NCBI GenBank assembly: GCA_028281445.1 | Contig: JANQJW010000013.1 | Coordinates: 1-61,151, forward strand | DNA: 61,151 nt | From: Planctomycetota bacterium | Lineage (GTDB): Bacteria; Planctomycetota; PLA2; JAEUHO01 | Reading direction: 5' to 3' | Shown here: positions 59,983 through 61,151 of the stretch, piece after piece | How positions within the stretch are numbered: position 1 is the stretch's first letter | Layout: every line of letters begins with the position of its first letter | Notes under the pieces: generated by a model | The model's database searches: none | Seen by the model: only the letters and a program-made list of their open reading frames with translations | What the model was told of the DNA's origin: nothing | Translations under genes and position numbers: made by a program

Positions 59983-60972
59983 ATGATCAAGAAGGTTCTC
60001 ACGACGGCTGCCGTCGTCATTCTCATGACAGGCGGCTTCGTCGCTGCCGATGGTGTCAAGGTCGACACCAACCTGCCGAAGTACGCGCCGGGTCAGGGTG
60101 TGTCCGGCAGCATCAAGAGCGTCGGCTCGGACACCATGAACAACCTCATGACGTTCTGGGCCGAGCAGTTCAAGCGGTACTACCCGCGAGTCTCCATCGA
60201 GATCGAGGGCAAGGGCAGCTCGACCGCCCCGCCCGCGCTGATCGAAGGCACCGCGGCGTTCGGCCCCATGAGCCGAAAGATGAAGAGCAAGGAGATGGAC
60301 AAGTTCGTAGCCAAGTTCGGCTACAAGGCCACCCAGCTCCGCACGAGCATCGACATGCTCGCCGTCTACGTCCACAAGGACAACCCGATCAAGGGCCTGA
60401 CCCTGCAGCAGGTCGACGCGATCTTCTCGAAGACCCGTAAGGGCGGCTTTGCCAAGGACATCAAGACCTGGGGCGACGTTGGGCTCACCGGCGCCTGGGC
60501 GAACCGTCCGATCACGCTCTACGGCCGCAACTCGGCCTCGGGCACGTACGGCTACTTCAAGAAGCACGCGCTCTTCAAGGGCGACTACAAGGACTCCGTC
60601 AAGGAGCAGCCCGGCAGCTCGGCGGTCGTGACCAGCGTCTCGAACGACCTCGGCGGCATCGGCTACAGCGGCATCGGCTACAAGACGGCCGACGTGCGCG
60701 CGATCCCGCTCGGAAAGAGTGCGGGCAACCTGGTCCCCGCCGAGCCGGCCAACGCCTACTCGGGCCGCTATCCGCTCGCACGCTTCCTCTGGCTCACGGT
60801 GAACTATGCGCCCGGTAGCCAGCTGGAGCCGCTCCGCGCCGAGTTCCTCAAGCTGATCTTCAGCTTCAAGGGCCAGGAAGTCGTCGCCAAGGACGGCTAC
60901 TTCCCCATCACGGCTGCGATTGCGCGCGCCGAGCTCGAGAAGGTCGGACTCGCCACGCCCGACGGCATGTAG
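59983..60972 (+). CDS. pstS: Phosphate ABC transporter substrate-binding protein PstS
   Basis: From ATG 59983 this is 329 residues with a signal peptide (KVLTTAAVVILMTGGFVAAD). The phosphate-binding segments of the PstS/PBP-like family are clear: KSVGSDTMNNLMTFWAEQF, GKGSSTAPPALIEGTAAFGP, the ITLYGRNSASGTYGYFKKHA loop and SNDLGGIGYSGIGY. It captures phosphate in the periplasm for the PstCAB transporter, none of whose genes appear here before the window end. AGGAGCGAGAGAAG precedes the start as a ribosome-binding region. The divergent 170-base upstream region should hold its promoter; no convincing Pho box was found by eye. Confidence 0.92.
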   Translation: MIKKVLTTAAVVILMTGGFVAADGVKVDTNLPKYAPGQGVSGSIKSVGSDTMNNLMTFWAEQFKRYYPRVSIEIEGKGSSTAPPALIEGTAAFGPMSRKMKSKEMDKFVAKFGYKATQLRTSIDMLAVYVHKDNPIKGLTLQQVDAIFSKTRKGGFAKDIKTWGDVGLTGAWANRPITLYGRNSASGTYGYFKKHALFKGDYKDSVKEQPGSSAVVTSVSNDLGGIGYSGIGYKTADVRAIPLGKSAGNLVPAEPANAYSGRYPLARFLWLTVNYAPGSQLEPLRAEFLKLIFSFKGQEVVAKDGYFPITAAIARAELEKVGLATPDGM

Positions 60973-61037
60973 CCGCCGAGCGCCGCCTACCGCATGCAGT
61001 TCGCAGTACCCGGTCAACCTGTGGACTGTCTTCCCAA

Positions 61038-61071
61038 GGGTGCCGGTGGCTTCCGTCACCGGCACCCTTTT
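61038..61071 (+). terminator. Rho-independent terminator after pstS
   Basis: GGGTGCCGGTG (61038-61048) and CACCGGCACCC (61057-61067) form a perfect 11-bp stem with an 8-base loop and are followed by TTTTC. A terminator here suggests pstS is transcribed alone or that downstream pst genes need readthrough. Confidence 0.85.
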
Positions 61072-61151
61072 CACCCCCGGCTCTTCCGGCGGTGACCTCC
61101 TAGCCACTGTGCACCGTCGGGACCGGACGGCGTGCAACACGGGCACCCATG

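Noticed and set aside
61149..61151. ATG at the window end as the start of a pst gene
   Set aside because: No ribosome-binding site precedes it and a terminator lies between pstS and this point; the window ends before any coding evidence.

Overview
The window is high-GC bacterial chromosome with short intergenic gaps, many genes joined by 4-nt start/stop overlaps, and many exported proteins and lipoproteins of unknown function. A BBP7-type outer-membrane barrel (40757-42025), a YTV-like cysteine-rich envelope lipoprotein (49662-50390), long secreted proteins with HEAT or degenerate repeats, and a mitochondrial-type citrate synthase together suggest Planctomycetota. This placement is an inference from gene families; no rRNA or tRNA gene is visible.

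Layout. 1-4.7 kb: the start of an ECF sigma factor, an isoaspartyl peptidase, and a coupled minus-strand operon (crotonase, acyl-CoA dehydrogenase, RidA, DUF4149 membrane protein). 4.8-11 kb: an SDR enzyme and a liu-type leucine-catabolism operon (methylcrotonyl-CoA carboxylase beta, methylglutaconyl-CoA hydratase, a methylcrotonyl-CoA carboxylase alpha split into two genes, HMG-CoA lyase). 11-25 kb: a secreted transglutaminase-like protein, a methyltransferase, two hotdog thioesterases around a secreted protein, a repeat protein, a PaaK-like acyl-CoA ligase with a 65-residue partner, a HEAT-repeat protein, a flavin reductase and a gamma-glutamyltransferase homologue. 25-36 kb: two micro-lipoproteins of 26 and 29 residues that are easily missed, membrane proteins, a PilZ protein, citrate synthase, a CPA-type antiporter, exonuclease III, a CAP-domain lipoprotein and a DUF72 protein. 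36-44 kb: an envelope block with two tandem beta-helix lipoproteins, the BBP7 barrel, a His/Tyr/Arg-rich secreted protein interrupted by an in-frame TGA, and a coiled-coil protein. 44-61 kb: MgtE, an M17 aminopeptidase, a CoA-type NUDIX hydrolase, YceH, a Cys-rich lipoprotein, a 7Fe ferredoxin, an M1 peptidase with HEAT repeats, three small lipoproteins, a GT87-like mannosyltransferase, an NCS2 permease and PstS.

The metabolic genes fit acyl-CoA and amino-acid breakdown feeding the TCA cycle. The rest is mostly cell-envelope biology. The intergenic DNA carries at least two dispersed repeat families: a roughly 110-bp structured palindromic element (three copies plus a fragment) and TAGGGGCGACC inverted repeats (four loci). 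Many genes show a TANNNT box 6-10 bases before the start codon and no Shine-Dalgarno, which suggests leaderless or near-leaderless transcripts.
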